In this document: in pieces, positions 19,028 through 27,984 of the stretch
How the letters are laid out: each line of letters opens with the position of its first letter
Numbering within the stretch: the stretch's first letter is position 1
Source: Flavobacterium suaedae
GTDB lineage: Bacteria; Bacteroidota; Bacteroidia; Flavobacteriales; Flavobacteriaceae
Assembly (NCBI RefSeq): GCF_014642915.1
Contig: NZ_BMJE01000004.1
Coordinates: 62,001-126,000, forward strand
DNA: 64,000 bases
Direction of reading: 5' to 3'
Notes under the pieces: model-generated
Databases searched by the model: none
Told to the model about the DNA's origin: nothing
Seen by the model: only the letters and a program-made list of their open reading frames with translations
Position numbers and translations under genes: made by a program

Positions 19028-20007
19028 AAAAAATACTCATAACAGGGGCTGCCGGTTTTTTAGGTTCTCACCTATGCGACAGGTTTATAAAAGAAGGATT
19101 TTATGTTATTGGGATGGATAACCTTATTACAGGAAATCTTAAAAACATAGAGCACCTTTTTAAGTTAGAAAACTTTGAGTTTTACCATCATGATGTAACC
19201 AAGTTTGTAAACATACCCGGTAAGCTAGACTATATATTGCATTTTGCTTCTCCTGCCAGCCCTATAGATTACTTAAAAATACCAATACAAACGCTAAAGG
19301 TAGGTTCATTAGGAACGCATAACCTCTTAGGTTTGGCAAGAGTAAAAGGAGCAAGAATATTAATAGCTTCAACATCTGAAGTATATGGAGACCCTTTAGT
19401 ACACCCACAAACCGAAGATTACTATGGCAATGTAAATACTATAGGTCCCAGAGGCGTCTATGATGAGGCAAAACGCTTTCAGGAGTCAATAACTATGGCA
19501 TATCATACCTTTCATGGTGTTGAGGTAAGAATAGTGCGAATATTTAATACATACGGCCCTCGCATGCGCCTTAACGATGGTCGTGTAATACCTGCATTTA
19601 TAGGACAGGCACTTCGTGGAGAGGACTTAACTGTTTTTGGTGACGGAATGCAAACCCGTTCATTTTGCTATGTAGATGATCAGGTAGAAGGTATATACAG
19701 GCTGCTGCATTCAGATTATAACTATCCTGTAAATATTGGTAATCCTGATGAAATAACAATAAAAGATTTTGCAGAAGAAATTATAAAGCTTACAGGGACA
19801 AAACAAAAAATTATATACAAAGAATTACCGGAAAATGACCCATTACAGCGTCAGCCCGATATAACTAAGGCAAAAGAACTGCTTGGCTGGGAACCAAAAA
19901 TAGACAGGACAGAAGGTATGAAGTTAACCTACAATTACTTCAAATCACTATCAAAAGAAGAACTTCAAAAAGAAGAACATAAAGATTTTTCAGGATTTAT
20001 ACACTAA
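19024..20007 (+). CDS. UDP-glucuronate decarboxylase (UDP-xylose synthase)-like SDR
   Basis: A 327-residue extended SDR. It has [14 protein letters not shown], then [32 protein letters not shown] and YDEAKRFQE (catalytic YxxxK), and finally [12 protein letters not shown]. The ASPASPxxY and GDPxxHPQ motifs distinguish UDP-glucuronate decarboxylases from the dehydratases, so the likely product is UDP-xylose. This suggests a pentose in the polymer beside rhamnose. It overlaps the ligase-like gene by 4 nt. Confidence 0.88.
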   Translation: MKKILITGAAGFLGSHLCDRFIKEGFYVIGMDNLITGNLKNIEHLFKLENFEFYHHDVTKFVNIPGKLDYILHFASPASPIDYLKIPIQTLKVGSLGTHNLLGLARVKGARILIASTSEVYGDPLVHPQTEDYYGNVNTIGPRGVYDEAKRFQESITMAYHTFHGVEVRIVRIFNTYGPRMRLNDGRVIPAFIGQALRGEDLTVFGDGMQTRSFCYVDDQVEGIYRLLHSDYNYPVNIGNPDEITIKDFAEEIIKLTGTKQKIIYKELPENDPLQRQPDITKAKELLGWEPKIDRTEGMKLTYNYFKSLSKEELQKEEHKDFSGFIH

Positions 20008-20008
20008 A

Positions 20009-21376
20009 ATGAGTTTAGCTGGAAGAGGGAGATACTCAAAATATTTAAGACCAATAAGTATACTGTTCGACTTACTTATAATCAGTACACTATATCGCTT
20101 TTTTTTGAATGAACTAAATGTAAATAACTTACATTTTACAGTTTATCAAATACTTAGTTGGTCAATAATATCATATTTTTCAGGATTTTACGAAGTTTAC
20201 CGCTACTCTACAATAATTCAGATACTCTCAAAAATATTCCGACAGGGTATTTTGTTTTTATTAGTAGTAATAGCATTTTTTCCGTTTGCTAAGCAAACCA
20301 CATTTAGCGGGCAAAAAATAGCGGAGTATATGGTAGTAGCTTTTACTATCATAACTTCTTTTAAACTTTTAATTTTCTTATACCTTAAACGTTATCGAAT
20401 TACTACCGGCAGCAATAGGCGTAATGTTATAATAGTAGGCTATACACCTCAGGCTATTAACCTAAAAGAACTTTTTGATTCCAGAATTGACTATGGCTAT
20501 AATTTTCTCGGATATTTTTCGGACAATTATAAAAATGAAAACATAGTAGGTAAACTGAATGATATTAAACAATTTTCTGAAAAAAATGGAGTAAATGATA
20601 TTTATTGCTCTATAAATGAACTGAACAATGCTCAACTTAAAGAATTAATAGCCTTTGCCGAACTAAACAATAAAACGATTAAATTTATACCTGATACTAA
20701 AGAGATATTTTCTAAAAATCTAAGAATAGATTATTATGAAGTATTCCCTTTATTGTCACTAAGGAAAACACCTTTGTACGAACCTGTAGCTTATTTAAGT
20801 AAAAGGGTTTTTGATATTCTATTTTCATCATTGGTTATTTTGTTGCTTATGTCGTGGTTAATACCACTTTTAGCAATATTGATAAAATTAGAGTCAAAAG
20901 GGCCGGTGTTTTTTAAACAAAGCAGGGCAGGTATGAACGGAGAACATTTTTATTGCTATAAGTTTCGTTCCATGCAGGTTAATGATACTACCGAGCAACT
21001 TGCCGTAAGAAATGACCCCAGAGTAACACGCATAGGGCGTTTTATAAGAAAAACCAGTATTGATGAAATGCCCCAGTTTTTAAATGTATTCAAAGGAGAA
21101 ATGTCAGTTGTAGGACCACGACCGCATATAGGTAGTATAAATGAGCTATACACAAGTAAAATTAAGAAGTATTTTTTTAGGCATAGCGTTAAGCCGGGGA
21201 TAACGGGACTGGCTCAGGTAAGAGGAGCAAGAGGCGAAATAACAGAAGATGTAGATATGATAAACCGTATTAAATATGATGTTTTTTATATTGAAAACTG
21301 GTCTATGCTACTGGATATTAAAATTATTATTCAAACGGTTGTAAACATGATAACCGGAGACGAAAAAGCATACTAA
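20009..21376 (+). CDS. polyprenyl glycosylphosphotransferase (WcaJ/WbaP-type initiating enzyme)
   Basis: A 455-residue protein with four N-terminal transmembrane helices, a CoA-binding-like Rossmann domain near 140-240, a fifth hydrophobic segment at about 270-292 and the C-terminal bacterial sugar transferase domain. The diagnostic motifs are KFRSM, SIDEMPQFLNVFKGEMSVVG followed by PRPH, and PGITGLAQV. It transfers a sugar-1-phosphate to undecaprenyl phosphate and so starts each repeat unit. It starts 1 nt after the preceding stop and closes the cluster. Confidence 0.93.
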   Translation: MSLAGRGRYSKYLRPISILFDLLIISTLYRFFLNELNVNNLHFTVYQILSWSIISYFSGFYEVYRYSTIIQILSKIFRQGILFLLVVIAFFPFAKQTTFSGQKIAEYMVVAFTIITSFKLLIFLYLKRYRITTGSNRRNVIIVGYTPQAINLKELFDSRIDYGYNFLGYFSDNYKNENIVGKLNDIKQFSEKNGVNDIYCSINELNNAQLKELIAFAELNNKTIKFIPDTKEIFSKNLRIDYYEVFPLLSLRKTPLYEPVAYLSKRVFDILFSSLVILLLMSWLIPLLAILIKLESKGPVFFKQSRAGMNGEHFYCYKFRSMQVNDTTEQLAVRNDPRVTRIGRFIRKTSIDEMPQFLNVFKGEMSVVGPRPHIGSINELYTSKIKKYFFRHSVKPGITGLAQVRGARGEITEDVDMINRIKYDVFYIENWSMLLDIKIIIQTVVNMITGDEKAY

Positions 21377-21403
21377 TAAACTACAGATAACAAACAACAC
21401 ACA

Positions 21404-22675
21404 ATGAATATATTATTATTAGGATCAGGAGGAAGAGAGCACGCACTGGCTTGGAAAATAACACAAAGCCCAAAGTGCAGTAAACTATTTGTTGCACCCG
21501 GAAATGCGGGAACAGATGCTATTGCCGAGAACGTAAATGTTAACCCTACCGATTTTGAGGCAGTAAAAGATTTTGTATTGGCTAATGAGGTAGCAATGGT
21601 AGTAGTAGGACCGGAAGACCCTTTAGTAAAAGGAATTGCAGATTTCTTTAAAAATGATATAGCACTTATAGGAGTTGCTGTAATAGGGCCATCAGAGCAT
21701 GGTGCGCAGTTAGAAGGAAGTAAAGAGTTTGCTAAAAAATTCCTTATAAAAAATAAGATACCAACCGCGGCTTATAACAGCTTTACAAAAGATACAGTTG
21801 AAGAAGGATGTAAGTTTTTAGAAACTCTTAAAGCACCTTATGTATTAAAAGCTGACGGACTTGCAGCAGGAAAAGGAGTATTGATACTGGAAAACCTTAA
21901 AGAAGCGCAACAGGAGCTTAAAAACATGCTTGTAGACGCTAAGTTTGGTGATGCAAGTGCCAAAGTAGTAATAGAGGAATTTCTTGATGGTATAGAGCTA
22001 AGTTGCTTTGTACTTACTGATGGTAAGAGTTACAAACTTTTACCAACCGCTAAAGATTACAAACGTATTGGCGAAGGCGATACAGGTTTAAATACAGGAG
22101 GTATGGGAGCAATATCGCCGGTGCCGTTTGCAGATGAAGCACTAATGCAAAAAATAGAGAACCGTATTGTAAAACCAACTATTGAAGGACTTAAAAATGA
22201 TAATATAGACTATAAAGGCTTTGTGTTTATAGGGCTTATAAAAGTAGGAGATGACCCTTATGTTATAGAATATAACGTAAGAATGGGCGACCCTGAAACG
22301 GAAGTAGTAATACCAAGGTTAAAAAGCGATATAGTTACCCTTTTTGAAGCAGTAGCAGCAGAAAAACTTGAAGATGCCATACTGGAAATTGACGAAAGAA
22401 GCGCTACGACAGTAATGGTAGTATCAGGCGGGTATCCTGAAGCGTATGAAAAAGGAAAAGTAATATCAGGAATTGAGAGTATAGAAGATTCTATAGTATT
22501 TCATGCCGGTACTAAAAAGCAGGGTGATAATGTAGTAACTAGCGGAGGGCGTGTAATAGCTGTTACCTCTTACGGAGATACTTGGGATGATGCCATAAAA
22601 AAATCTTATCAAAATATAGAAAATCTACATTTTGATAAGATGTATTATAGAAAAGATATCGGTTTCGACCTTTAA
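21404..22675 (+). CDS. purD: phosphoribosylamine-glycine ligase
   Basis: A 423-residue ATP-grasp enzyme of purine synthesis joining glycine to phosphoribosylamine. Motifs are LLLGSGGREHALAWK, APGNAGTDAIAENV, VLKADGLAAGKGV, GGMGAISPVP and NVRMGDPETE. Length and start fit the family. It is 27 nt after the sugar-phosphotransferase gene with no terminator visible between them, so it may be read from the upstream transcript. Its stop codon directly abuts the stop of the convergent gene at 22676. Confidence 0.97.
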   Translation: MNILLLGSGGREHALAWKITQSPKCSKLFVAPGNAGTDAIAENVNVNPTDFEAVKDFVLANEVAMVVVGPEDPLVKGIADFFKNDIALIGVAVIGPSEHGAQLEGSKEFAKKFLIKNKIPTAAYNSFTKDTVEEGCKFLETLKAPYVLKADGLAAGKGVLILENLKEAQQELKNMLVDAKFGDASAKVVIEEFLDGIELSCFVLTDGKSYKLLPTAKDYKRIGEGDTGLNTGGMGAISPVPFADEALMQKIENRIVKPTIEGLKNDNIDYKGFVFIGLIKVGDDPYVIEYNVRMGDPETEVVIPRLKSDIVTLFEAVAAEKLEDAILEIDERSATTVMVVSGGYPEAYEKGKVISGIESIEDSIVFHAGTKKQGDNVVTSGGRVIAVTSYGDTWDDAIKKSYQNIENLHFDKMYYRKDIGFDL

Positions 22676-22906
22676 TTAAGAAAGGAACGAGTGCGCCGTA
22701 GTATCTTGCTCGTCTTCGTTATTAGATTTAAATATGCGTAGTTGCTGTATCCAATATACAGTAGCTGCGCAACATATAAGGATGAAAATCCAGGTAATTA
22801 GGTTCGCTCCGTACCATGTTTCAAGCTCAAGAGCGCGAATATAATCTAGTGGTACAAAAAGTATATCAGTAAAAAGATAGCCTATAGCTTCAAAAAATGC
22901 TCTCAT
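22676..22906 (-). CDS. small membrane protein, DUF6341-like
   Basis: A 76-residue protein starting at the ATG at 22906 (MRAFFEAIGYLFTDILFVPLD). A longer reading from 22966 is rejected because it would run through the promoter. One strong transmembrane helix lies at about 36-53 (LITWIFILICCAATVYWI), flanked by LELETWYGAN before it and a charged tail after it. The family is typical of flavobacteria and its function is unknown. It is divergent from the DUF6427-like gene with which it is usually paired. Confidence 0.7.
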   Translation of the reverse strand: MRAFFEAIGYLFTDILFVPLDYIRALELETWYGANLITWIFILICCAATVYWIQQLRIFKSNNEDEQDTTAHSFLS

Positions 22907-22934
22907 TTTTAAACAAGTATTATATTTACATCCA

Positions 22935-22942
22935 CAAAAGTA
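22935..22942 (-). promoter_or_regulatory. -7 box (TACTTTTG on the minus strand) for the DUF6341-like gene
   Basis: The minus strand reads TACTTTTG, matching TAnnTTTG, 28 nt before the ATG at 22906. No clear -33 element is seen. Confidence 0.45.
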
Positions 22943-22956
22943 TATAATTTTTCCAC

Positions 22957-23886
22957 ATGTTAGCAAGTGTTTTTAATAAATCGAGGCCTATAAACCATGT
23001 AATAGTAGGCATTGCACTTGTATTGGTCTATTTTTTACACATTTTCCGCAGTTTTGATTCGGAAAACAGCACTACTTTTTTATTTCAAAAGTTAGGGTTG
23101 CTGTTTGTTTTACTGCTCTCATTATTTTGGGTAAATTTTATAACGCAAAAAAACAACCTGAGCGAAAACAACGCCTATACCATGCTGTTTTTCCTGTCTT
23201 TTATAATACTGTTCCCTACTGCTTTGGGTAATAGTAATATAATTATGGCTAACTTTTTTATACTTTTGGCATTAAGGCGGTTAATATCATTACAGTCCTT
23301 AATAGCACCCAAGCAAAAAATATTTGATGCCTGTTTCTGGATATTTATTGCAGCCATATTCCACTTTTGGAGTATAGGATTTATACTGCTGGTATACGTG
23401 TCGATAGTATTTCACGTTTCCGGCGATTACAAAAACTGGCTTATACCATTTATTGCGCTTTTCGGGGTAGGTATTTTATTAGCAATGGCATCTTTGCTAT
23501 TTAATCAGGACTATATTTCTCATATTATAGAACAGGCGACAACAAGTTTTGACTTTTTATATTTTGATAACCTTTTTCAGCGAATTGCAGTATTCTTTTT
23601 AGGATTACTATCGGTATTATTCCTGTTTCCTTATATAGGCTCATTAAATAATAAGTCTTTAAAAAAGAAGTTTGCAGGTAGGAAAATAATACTCTCCTTT
23701 TTAATAGGGGTAGCCATTTATGTGCTGTCAGATAATAAAAATAACGGAGTATTTATGTACAGTTTTTTTCCGCTTGCCGTTATGGGTACAAGCTACCTTG
23801 AAAACCAAAAGAAAGACTGGCTTAAAGAGTTGGCGCTTATTACAGTAGTACTTATTGTAATAGTGTTATTTGTAATGCAACTATAG
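22957..23886 (+). CDS. polytopic membrane protein, DUF6427-like
   Basis: A 309-residue protein with about 8 to 9 hydrophobic helices and short loops. The N-terminus MLASVFNKSRPINHVIVG and the loop NNGVFMYSFFPLAVMGTSYLE are typical of the flavobacterial DUF6427 family. Function is unknown; the Phe/Leu-rich helices and short loops resemble uncharacterised inner-membrane proteins in polysaccharide regions. The start is the ATG at 22957, diverging from the DUF6341-like gene across a 50-bp gap. Confidence 0.72.
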   Translation: MLASVFNKSRPINHVIVGIALVLVYFLHIFRSFDSENSTTFLFQKLGLLFVLLLSLFWVNFITQKNNLSENNAYTMLFFLSFIILFPTALGNSNIIMANFFILLALRRLISLQSLIAPKQKIFDACFWIFIAAIFHFWSIGFILLVYVSIVFHVSGDYKNWLIPFIALFGVGILLAMASLLFNQDYISHIIEQATTSFDFLYFDNLFQRIAVFFLGLLSVLFLFPYIGSLNNKSLKKKFAGRKIILSFLIGVAIYVLSDNKNNGVFMYSFFPLAVMGTSYLENQKKDWLKELALITVVLIVIVLFVMQL

Positions 23887-23890
23887 TTAT

Positions 23891-24349
23891 ATGTGCGATT
23901 TTTCAAAAGGGATTAGATTATGTACTTGTGAAAGTGAAACCATAAAATTTCGCGAAAAGGAATATTATCGTAAGGTAAAAGGAGAGTTGATAAAAATTCA
24001 TAATAAAAAGAATGATAAAATTCCACTAATCTATATTTGGCAGTTATTTAGGTATAAGGGCAAAAAGAAAGACTGTTTTGAGATGGGTTCTTATAAAATG
24101 CCTCAGGATGATATTGGTAAAGGTTTAAATGATGAATGGGTAGTACTTAATTTAAATATTGAAAACTGTTTTGATTTTGATTATACCCCAAAAGAAGGAG
24201 ATAATTTACTAATAAGACAAAATGAGGATTTAAGTCCTTATATGTCTTTTATTTATAAAAGTGACAAATGGATTATTGATCATTATTATCCTTTTGATAT
24301 TGAAATTGAGTATTTAACAGAAGGATTGCTTAAAACCAATGAAGGTTAA
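23891..24349 (+). CDS. hypothetical protein (MCDFSKG family)
   Basis: A 152-residue soluble protein that I recognise only as a recurrent Bacteroidota hypothetical beginning MCDFSKGIRLCTC. Three Cys fall within the first 14 residues (C2, C12, C14), which could bind metal. The middle reads WQLFRYKGKKKDCFEMGSYKMP and the end is acidic. It starts 4 nt after the DUF6427-like stop and has a much lower G+C (14 of 60 bases at 24121-24180). No function can be given. Confidence 0.6.
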   Translation: MCDFSKGIRLCTCESETIKFREKEYYRKVKGELIKIHNKKNDKIPLIYIWQLFRYKGKKKDCFEMGSYKMPQDDIGKGLNDEWVVLNLNIENCFDFDYTPKEGDNLLIRQNEDLSPYMSFIYKSDKWIIDHYYPFDIEIEYLTEGLLKTNEG

Positions 24350-24353
24350 ATTT

Positions 24354-25007
24354 CTATAACTTACTGCCATAGGCAAGGTCACCTGCATCGCCCAAACCGG
24401 GAACTATATATTTTTTGTCGTTAAGTTTTTCATCAAGTGCGGCTATCCAAAGGTGGCAATGGTCAGGTAGTTCTTTTTCCAGTAGGGCTACACCCTCAGG
24501 AGCGGCAATAACTACAGCAATATGTATCTCTTTAGGCGATTCTTTTTCCATAAGCTGATTAAATACCGCCACTAACGATTGCCCTGTTGCCAACATAGGG
24601 TCTACCAGTATAAGGGTTTTATCTTTAAAAGAAGGCGCAGCCCTGTACTCGACCAGTATTTCAAAATCATCTCCGCCATCAGGATGATGCCTGTATGCCG
24701 AAACAAATCCGTTTTCAGCATCATCAAAAAAGTTCATAAAACCTGTATGTAAAGCTAAACCTGCCCTTAATATAGAGCATAGCACAACACCATCTTTTAA
24801 AAGTGAAGTTTGTTTAACACCCAGCGGTGTAGTAACATTTGTAGTGGTATAGTCCAGTGTTTTGCTAAGTTCATAAGCCATAATTTCGCCTATTCGCTCT
24901 ATATTTTTCCGGAAACGCATACTGTCTTTTTGTATATCCACATCGCGTAACTGTGCCATGAAATGATTGAGAATACTGTTGTTACGGGATATATGGTGTA
25001 CCTGCAT
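24354..25007 (-). CDS. upp: uracil phosphoribosyltransferase
   Basis: A 217-residue type I phosphoribosyltransferase salvaging uracil to UMP with PRPP. Motifs are FRKNIERIGEIMAYEL, GVVLCSILRAGLALHTG, the PRPP loop ILVDPMLATGQSL, and VPGLGDAGDLAYG at the C-terminus (uracil binding). It converges on the hypothetical gene at 23891 with only 4 nt between stops and no visible terminator. Confidence 0.95.
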   Translation of the reverse strand: MQVHHISRNNSILNHFMAQLRDVDIQKDSMRFRKNIERIGEIMAYELSKTLDYTTTNVTTPLGVKQTSLLKDGVVLCSILRAGLALHTGFMNFFDDAENGFVSAYRHHPDGGDDFEILVEYRAAPSFKDKTLILVDPMLATGQSLVAVFNQLMEKESPKEIHIAVVIAAPEGVALLEKELPDHCHLWIAALDEKLNDKKYIVPGLGDAGDLAYGSKL

Positions 25008-25050
25008 AGGTGAAAAAATATTTGTGTTAGCAGGATAAAAGTATTAAAAC

Positions 25051-25058
25051 TATATTTG
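25051..25058 (+). promoter_or_regulatory. -7 box (TATATTTG) for the DUF4254-GT9 operon
   Basis: TATATTTG matches TAnnTTTG and ends 17 nt before the ATG at 25076. No clean TTTG is present 19 nt upstream. Confidence 0.45.
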
Positions 25059-25075
25059 TAAATAAAACTTTAAAT

Positions 25076-25681
25076 ATGTTTTCTAAAATAGCATTTCCTG
25101 TTTTTGAACAGAGTATTAAAGATTATCATCAGTTTGATAATGTAGACCAACCCATAAATAACCCTTTCCGTAAAGATAAAATTGAGCATTTATTATATGC
25201 TAAAAACTGGATTGATACGGTGCAGTGGCACTTGGAAGACATTATTCGTAATCCTGAAATAGACCCTGTTGAAGCACTTAAACTAAAAAGACGTATCGAT
25301 GCTTCTAACCAGGAGCGTACGGATATGGTAGAGTATATAGACAGCTACTTTTTAGATAAATATAAAGATGTTGAGGTGAAAGATGGGGCTAAGATAAATA
25401 CCGAAAGTCCTGCCTGGGCTATAGACAGATTGTCTATACTGGCACTGAAAATATACCACATGAATGAAGAAGCAACCAGAGAAGATGCTTCTGCGGAACA
25501 CAAACTTAAGTGTACCGAAAAACTAAATGTACTTCTTGAACAGAAAAAAGATCTTTCTACTGCTATAGATGAGCTTATTGCTGATATTGAAAGCGGAGAG
25601 AAGTATATGAAAGTATACAAGCAGATGAAAATGTATAATGACGAGGAACTAAACCCGGTATTATACCAAAACAAAAAATAG
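25076..25681 (+). CDS. DUF4254 family protein
   Basis: A 201-residue soluble, helix-rich protein. Conserved-looking stretches are NPFRKDKIEHLLYAKNWIDTVQWHLEDIIRNP and KLKRRIDASNQERTDMVEYID, the pattern of DUF4254. Its function is unknown. It is followed after 6 nt by a family 9 glycosyltransferase, a pairing I recall from other Bacteroidota, so a role in lipopolysaccharide core assembly is a reasonable guess. Confidence 0.8.
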   Translation: MFSKIAFPVFEQSIKDYHQFDNVDQPINNPFRKDKIEHLLYAKNWIDTVQWHLEDIIRNPEIDPVEALKLKRRIDASNQERTDMVEYIDSYFLDKYKDVEVKDGAKINTESPAWAIDRLSILALKIYHMNEEATREDASAEHKLKCTEKLNVLLEQKKDLSTAIDELIADIESGEKYMKVYKQMKMYNDEELNPVLYQNKK

Positions 25682-25687
25682 TACTAT

Positions 25688-26722
25688 ATGGCGAGAAAAA
25701 AGCATATTCTTGTTATAAGGTTATCGGCCATGGGAGATGTTGCTATAACAGTACCTGTAATAAGAGCACTTATCTCGCAACATAAAAATGTAAAAGTAAC
25801 AGTTGTATCAAGGGCTTTTTTTAAGCCCTTTTTCAACGGTATACCCCGCTTAGATTTTTTTGCAGCCGAACCTAAAGGCAGACATAAAGGGTTGCTGGGC
25901 ATTTTTAAATTATATTCTGAGCTTAAAGAACTACGCATATATGCTGTTGCTGATTTACACAATGTATTGCGCAGCAAATTACTTACAAAACTTTTTAAAA
26001 TGAAGGGCAAGCCTATAGCCACGCTTGATAAAGCCCGAGACAAAAGAGCTGCTTTAGTACGCTCTGAAGACAAAGTTTTTGAGCCTTTAATTCCTGTTGT
26101 ACAGCGTTATGCCGAGGTTTTTGAAAAACTTGGCGTACCGGTAGATTTAAATACTATTGAATTTCCCGAAAAGCAGGAACTAACTCAGGATGTATTATCT
26201 GTTACAGGGGAACACAACCAAAAATGGATAGGCGTTGCGCCTTTTGCAAAACACAGAGCAAAAGTATACCCGAAAGATTTAATGCAGGAAGTAATAACTT
26301 CTTTAGCGTTAAATAAAAACAATAAACTGTTTTTGTTCGGAGCAGGCAAAGCCGAAATAAGCAGGCTTAATAAATTTGCCCAAAAGCATGGTAATGTAGT
26401 GGTTATTGCAGGTAAAATGGCGTTAAAACAAGAGTTGCAACTAATAAGCAACCTTGATGTGATGATAAGTATGGATAGCGGTAACGCCCATATTGCAGCT
26501 ATGTATGGTGTAAATGTAGTAACGCTTTGGGGAGCAACACACCCTTATGCTGGTTTTGCACCTTTTAACCAGCCGGCGGGTAATGCCTTAACGGTTGATA
26601 GGAAAAAATACCCTAAAATACCAACATCTATATACGGGAATAAAAAAGTAGACGGTTATGAAGATGCCATGCGTACTATAAAACCTTTGGATGTTGTTAA
26701 TACTGTAAATAAGTATCTGTAA
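25688..26722 (+). CDS. family 9 (heptosyltransferase-like) glycosyltransferase
   Basis: A 344-residue GT-B enzyme of the ADP-heptose:LPS heptosyltransferase family. Motifs are HILVIRLSAMGDVAITVPVI at the N-terminus, IGVAPFAKHRAKVYP, and ISMDSGNAHIAAMYGVNVVTLWGATHPYAG, where the D in MDSGNAH is the family's sugar-binding residue. It probably adds a core sugar to lipid A on the cytoplasmic face. It is the second gene of a two-gene operon ending in a strong terminator. Confidence 0.9.
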   Translation: MARKKHILVIRLSAMGDVAITVPVIRALISQHKNVKVTVVSRAFFKPFFNGIPRLDFFAAEPKGRHKGLLGIFKLYSELKELRIYAVADLHNVLRSKLLTKLFKMKGKPIATLDKARDKRAALVRSEDKVFEPLIPVVQRYAEVFEKLGVPVDLNTIEFPEKQELTQDVLSVTGEHNQKWIGVAPFAKHRAKVYPKDLMQEVITSLALNKNNKLFLFGAGKAEISRLNKFAQKHGNVVVIAGKMALKQELQLISNLDVMISMDSGNAHIAAMYGVNVVTLWGATHPYAGFAPFNQPAGNALTVDRKKYPKIPTSIYGNKKVDGYEDAMRTIKPLDVVNTVNKYL

Positions 26723-26745
26723 TATTCAGGGTGTAAAGAAATATA

Positions 26746-26774
26746 AAAAGGGCGGTTTAATAACCGCCCTTTTT
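26746..26774. terminator. bidirectional rho-independent terminator
   Basis: The 12-bp arms AAAAGGGCGGTT and AACCGCCCTTTT flank a TAAT loop and carry A/T runs on both sides. It separates the convergent GT9 and reductase genes. Confidence 0.92.
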
Positions 26775-26794
26775 AATATACGTTTCAGATGTTT

Positions 26795-27847
26795 TTACAC
26801 ATCATCATAATCTACATATATCTCAGGAGATGTAGGGTGCGCCTGGCATGTAAGTATTAAACCTTCAGCAATTTCACTGTCAGTAAGTATAGCATTCTTT
26901 TTCATTTCGGCAGTACCGCCTGTAATGCGTGCCATACAGCTACTGCATATACCACCCTGGCAAGAATAAGGAGCATCTACACCTTGTTTTAAAGCAGCAT
27001 CCAGTATTGTCATCTTTTGCGACATATCAAAAGTAGTTTCCTCGTCATCTACCAACACTGTAATTTTAGAGTGTCCCTCAAGGTTTCCTTCTATTTCCTT
27101 CTCTGCTTTAGGAGTAGAAAATAATTCAAACTTAATTTTCTTTTCGGGAATATTATTTTCTATAAGTACCTCGTTTACCGTTTTAATCATTTCTTCAGGT
27201 CCGCACAGGTAAAACTTAGAAAACTCTTTTTCTTTATGCTTATTTTTAATGACAAAATTTACAGTAGAGCGTTCTATTCTGCCAAAAAGAGCATCTTCCG
27301 CGCGGGCTTTACTGTACACAAAATGTACAAAGAAACGACCTACATATTCCAGTTGTAAATCATGTAACAGTTGATGGAAAATAGTATCTTCAGGTGTTTT
27401 GTTACCGTATACTAACACAAATGTACTTTTAGGCTCGCCTTCCAGCACAGCATGTATTATAGAAAGTACCGGTGTAATACCGCTACCAGCAGCAAAGGCT
27501 GCATAGTTACGTTGCCTGTCTGCTTTAGGTTCAAAAACAAACTTGCCTTCGGGAGTACCTACTTCCATAACATCACCTACAGTAAGCGACTCATTTGCAT
27601 AGGCTGAAAACCCTCCTGATTGTGTCGCTTTTATAGCAACACGAAGTTCACCGCAGTTAGGGGAAGAACATATAGAGTATGCTTTACGCACTTCTTCACC
27701 TTCGTATTCTGTTTTAAGGTTTATGTATTGTCCGGCTATATACTTATAGTCGTCTTTTAAGTTATCAGGAACTTCAAAAGCTATAGATACAGCTCCCGGA
27801 GTTTCTCTCCTGATATCTTTTATAGTTAGTTTATTGAATGTTGACAT
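26795..27847 (-). CDS. PaaE-like ferredoxin-NADP(H) reductase with C-terminal 2Fe-2S domain
   Basis: A 350-residue modular electron-transfer protein. The FAD domain comes first (AGQYINLKTEYEGEEVRKAYSICSSP), then the NAD(P) domain (AAGSGITPVLSIIHAVL, FYLCGPEEMI). The C-terminal plant-type ferredoxin domain has CQGGICSSC near 296-304 and a fourth Cys in LTCQAHP near 337. This matches the reductase of phenylacetyl-CoA oxygenase-like systems. No paaABCD genes are adjacent, so in flavobacteria it probably serves another oxygenase or desaturase. The ATG at 27847 is preceded by its own -7 box. Confidence 0.9.
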   Translation of the reverse strand: MSTFNKLTIKDIRRETPGAVSIAFEVPDNLKDDYKYIAGQYINLKTEYEGEEVRKAYSICSSPNCGELRVAIKATQSGGFSAYANESLTVGDVMEVGTPEGKFVFEPKADRQRNYAAFAAGSGITPVLSIIHAVLEGEPKSTFVLVYGNKTPEDTIFHQLLHDLQLEYVGRFFVHFVYSKARAEDALFGRIERSTVNFVIKNKHKEKEFSKFYLCGPEEMIKTVNEVLIENNIPEKKIKFELFSTPKAEKEIEGNLEGHSKITVLVDDEETTFDMSQKMTILDAALKQGVDAPYSCQGGICSSCMARITGGTAEMKKNAILTDSEIAEGLILTCQAHPTSPEIYVDYDDV

Positions 27848-27868
27848 AGTTTATAATGCATTTATCTG

Positions 27869-27876
27869 CAAAATTA
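27869..27876 (-). promoter_or_regulatory. -7 box (TAATTTTG on the minus strand) for the reductase gene
   Basis: The minus strand reads TAATTTTG, matching TAnnTTTG, 21 nt before the ATG at 27847. Confidence 0.5.
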
Positions 27877-27916
27877 AACATTACATACTGGTAACACATA
27901 ATTCTTATAAATTATT

Positions 27917-27954
27917 TATACATAAGTTTATTATGCATAAGAAAATTATGTATA
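27917..27954. promoter_or_regulatory. 38-bp near-perfect palindrome, candidate PadR operator
   Basis: Two 19-nt half sites meet between 27935 and 27936. Seventeen of the 19 positions are symmetric: the outer arms TATACATAA and TTATGTATA and the central TTATGCATAA are perfect. The palindrome runs into the padR promoter (next entry), so a bound dimer would block transcription. PadR-family boxes are often ATGT-N8-10-ACAT-like AT-rich inverted repeats, so autoregulation is likely. Confidence 0.75.
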
Positions 27955-27960
27955 TATTTG
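27953..27960 (+). promoter_or_regulatory. -7 box (TATATTTG) of the padR operon
   Basis: TATATTTG matches TAnnTTTG and overlaps the last two bases of the palindrome. The ATG at 27985 follows after 24 nt. Confidence 0.6.
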
Positions 27961-27984
27961 TTTTGATATTTTAATAGCGGAATA

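Noticed and set aside
26795..27847. Member of a phenylacetate degradation operon
   Set aside because: The domain order fits PaaE, but no other paa gene is adjacent. Only the reductase function is supported.
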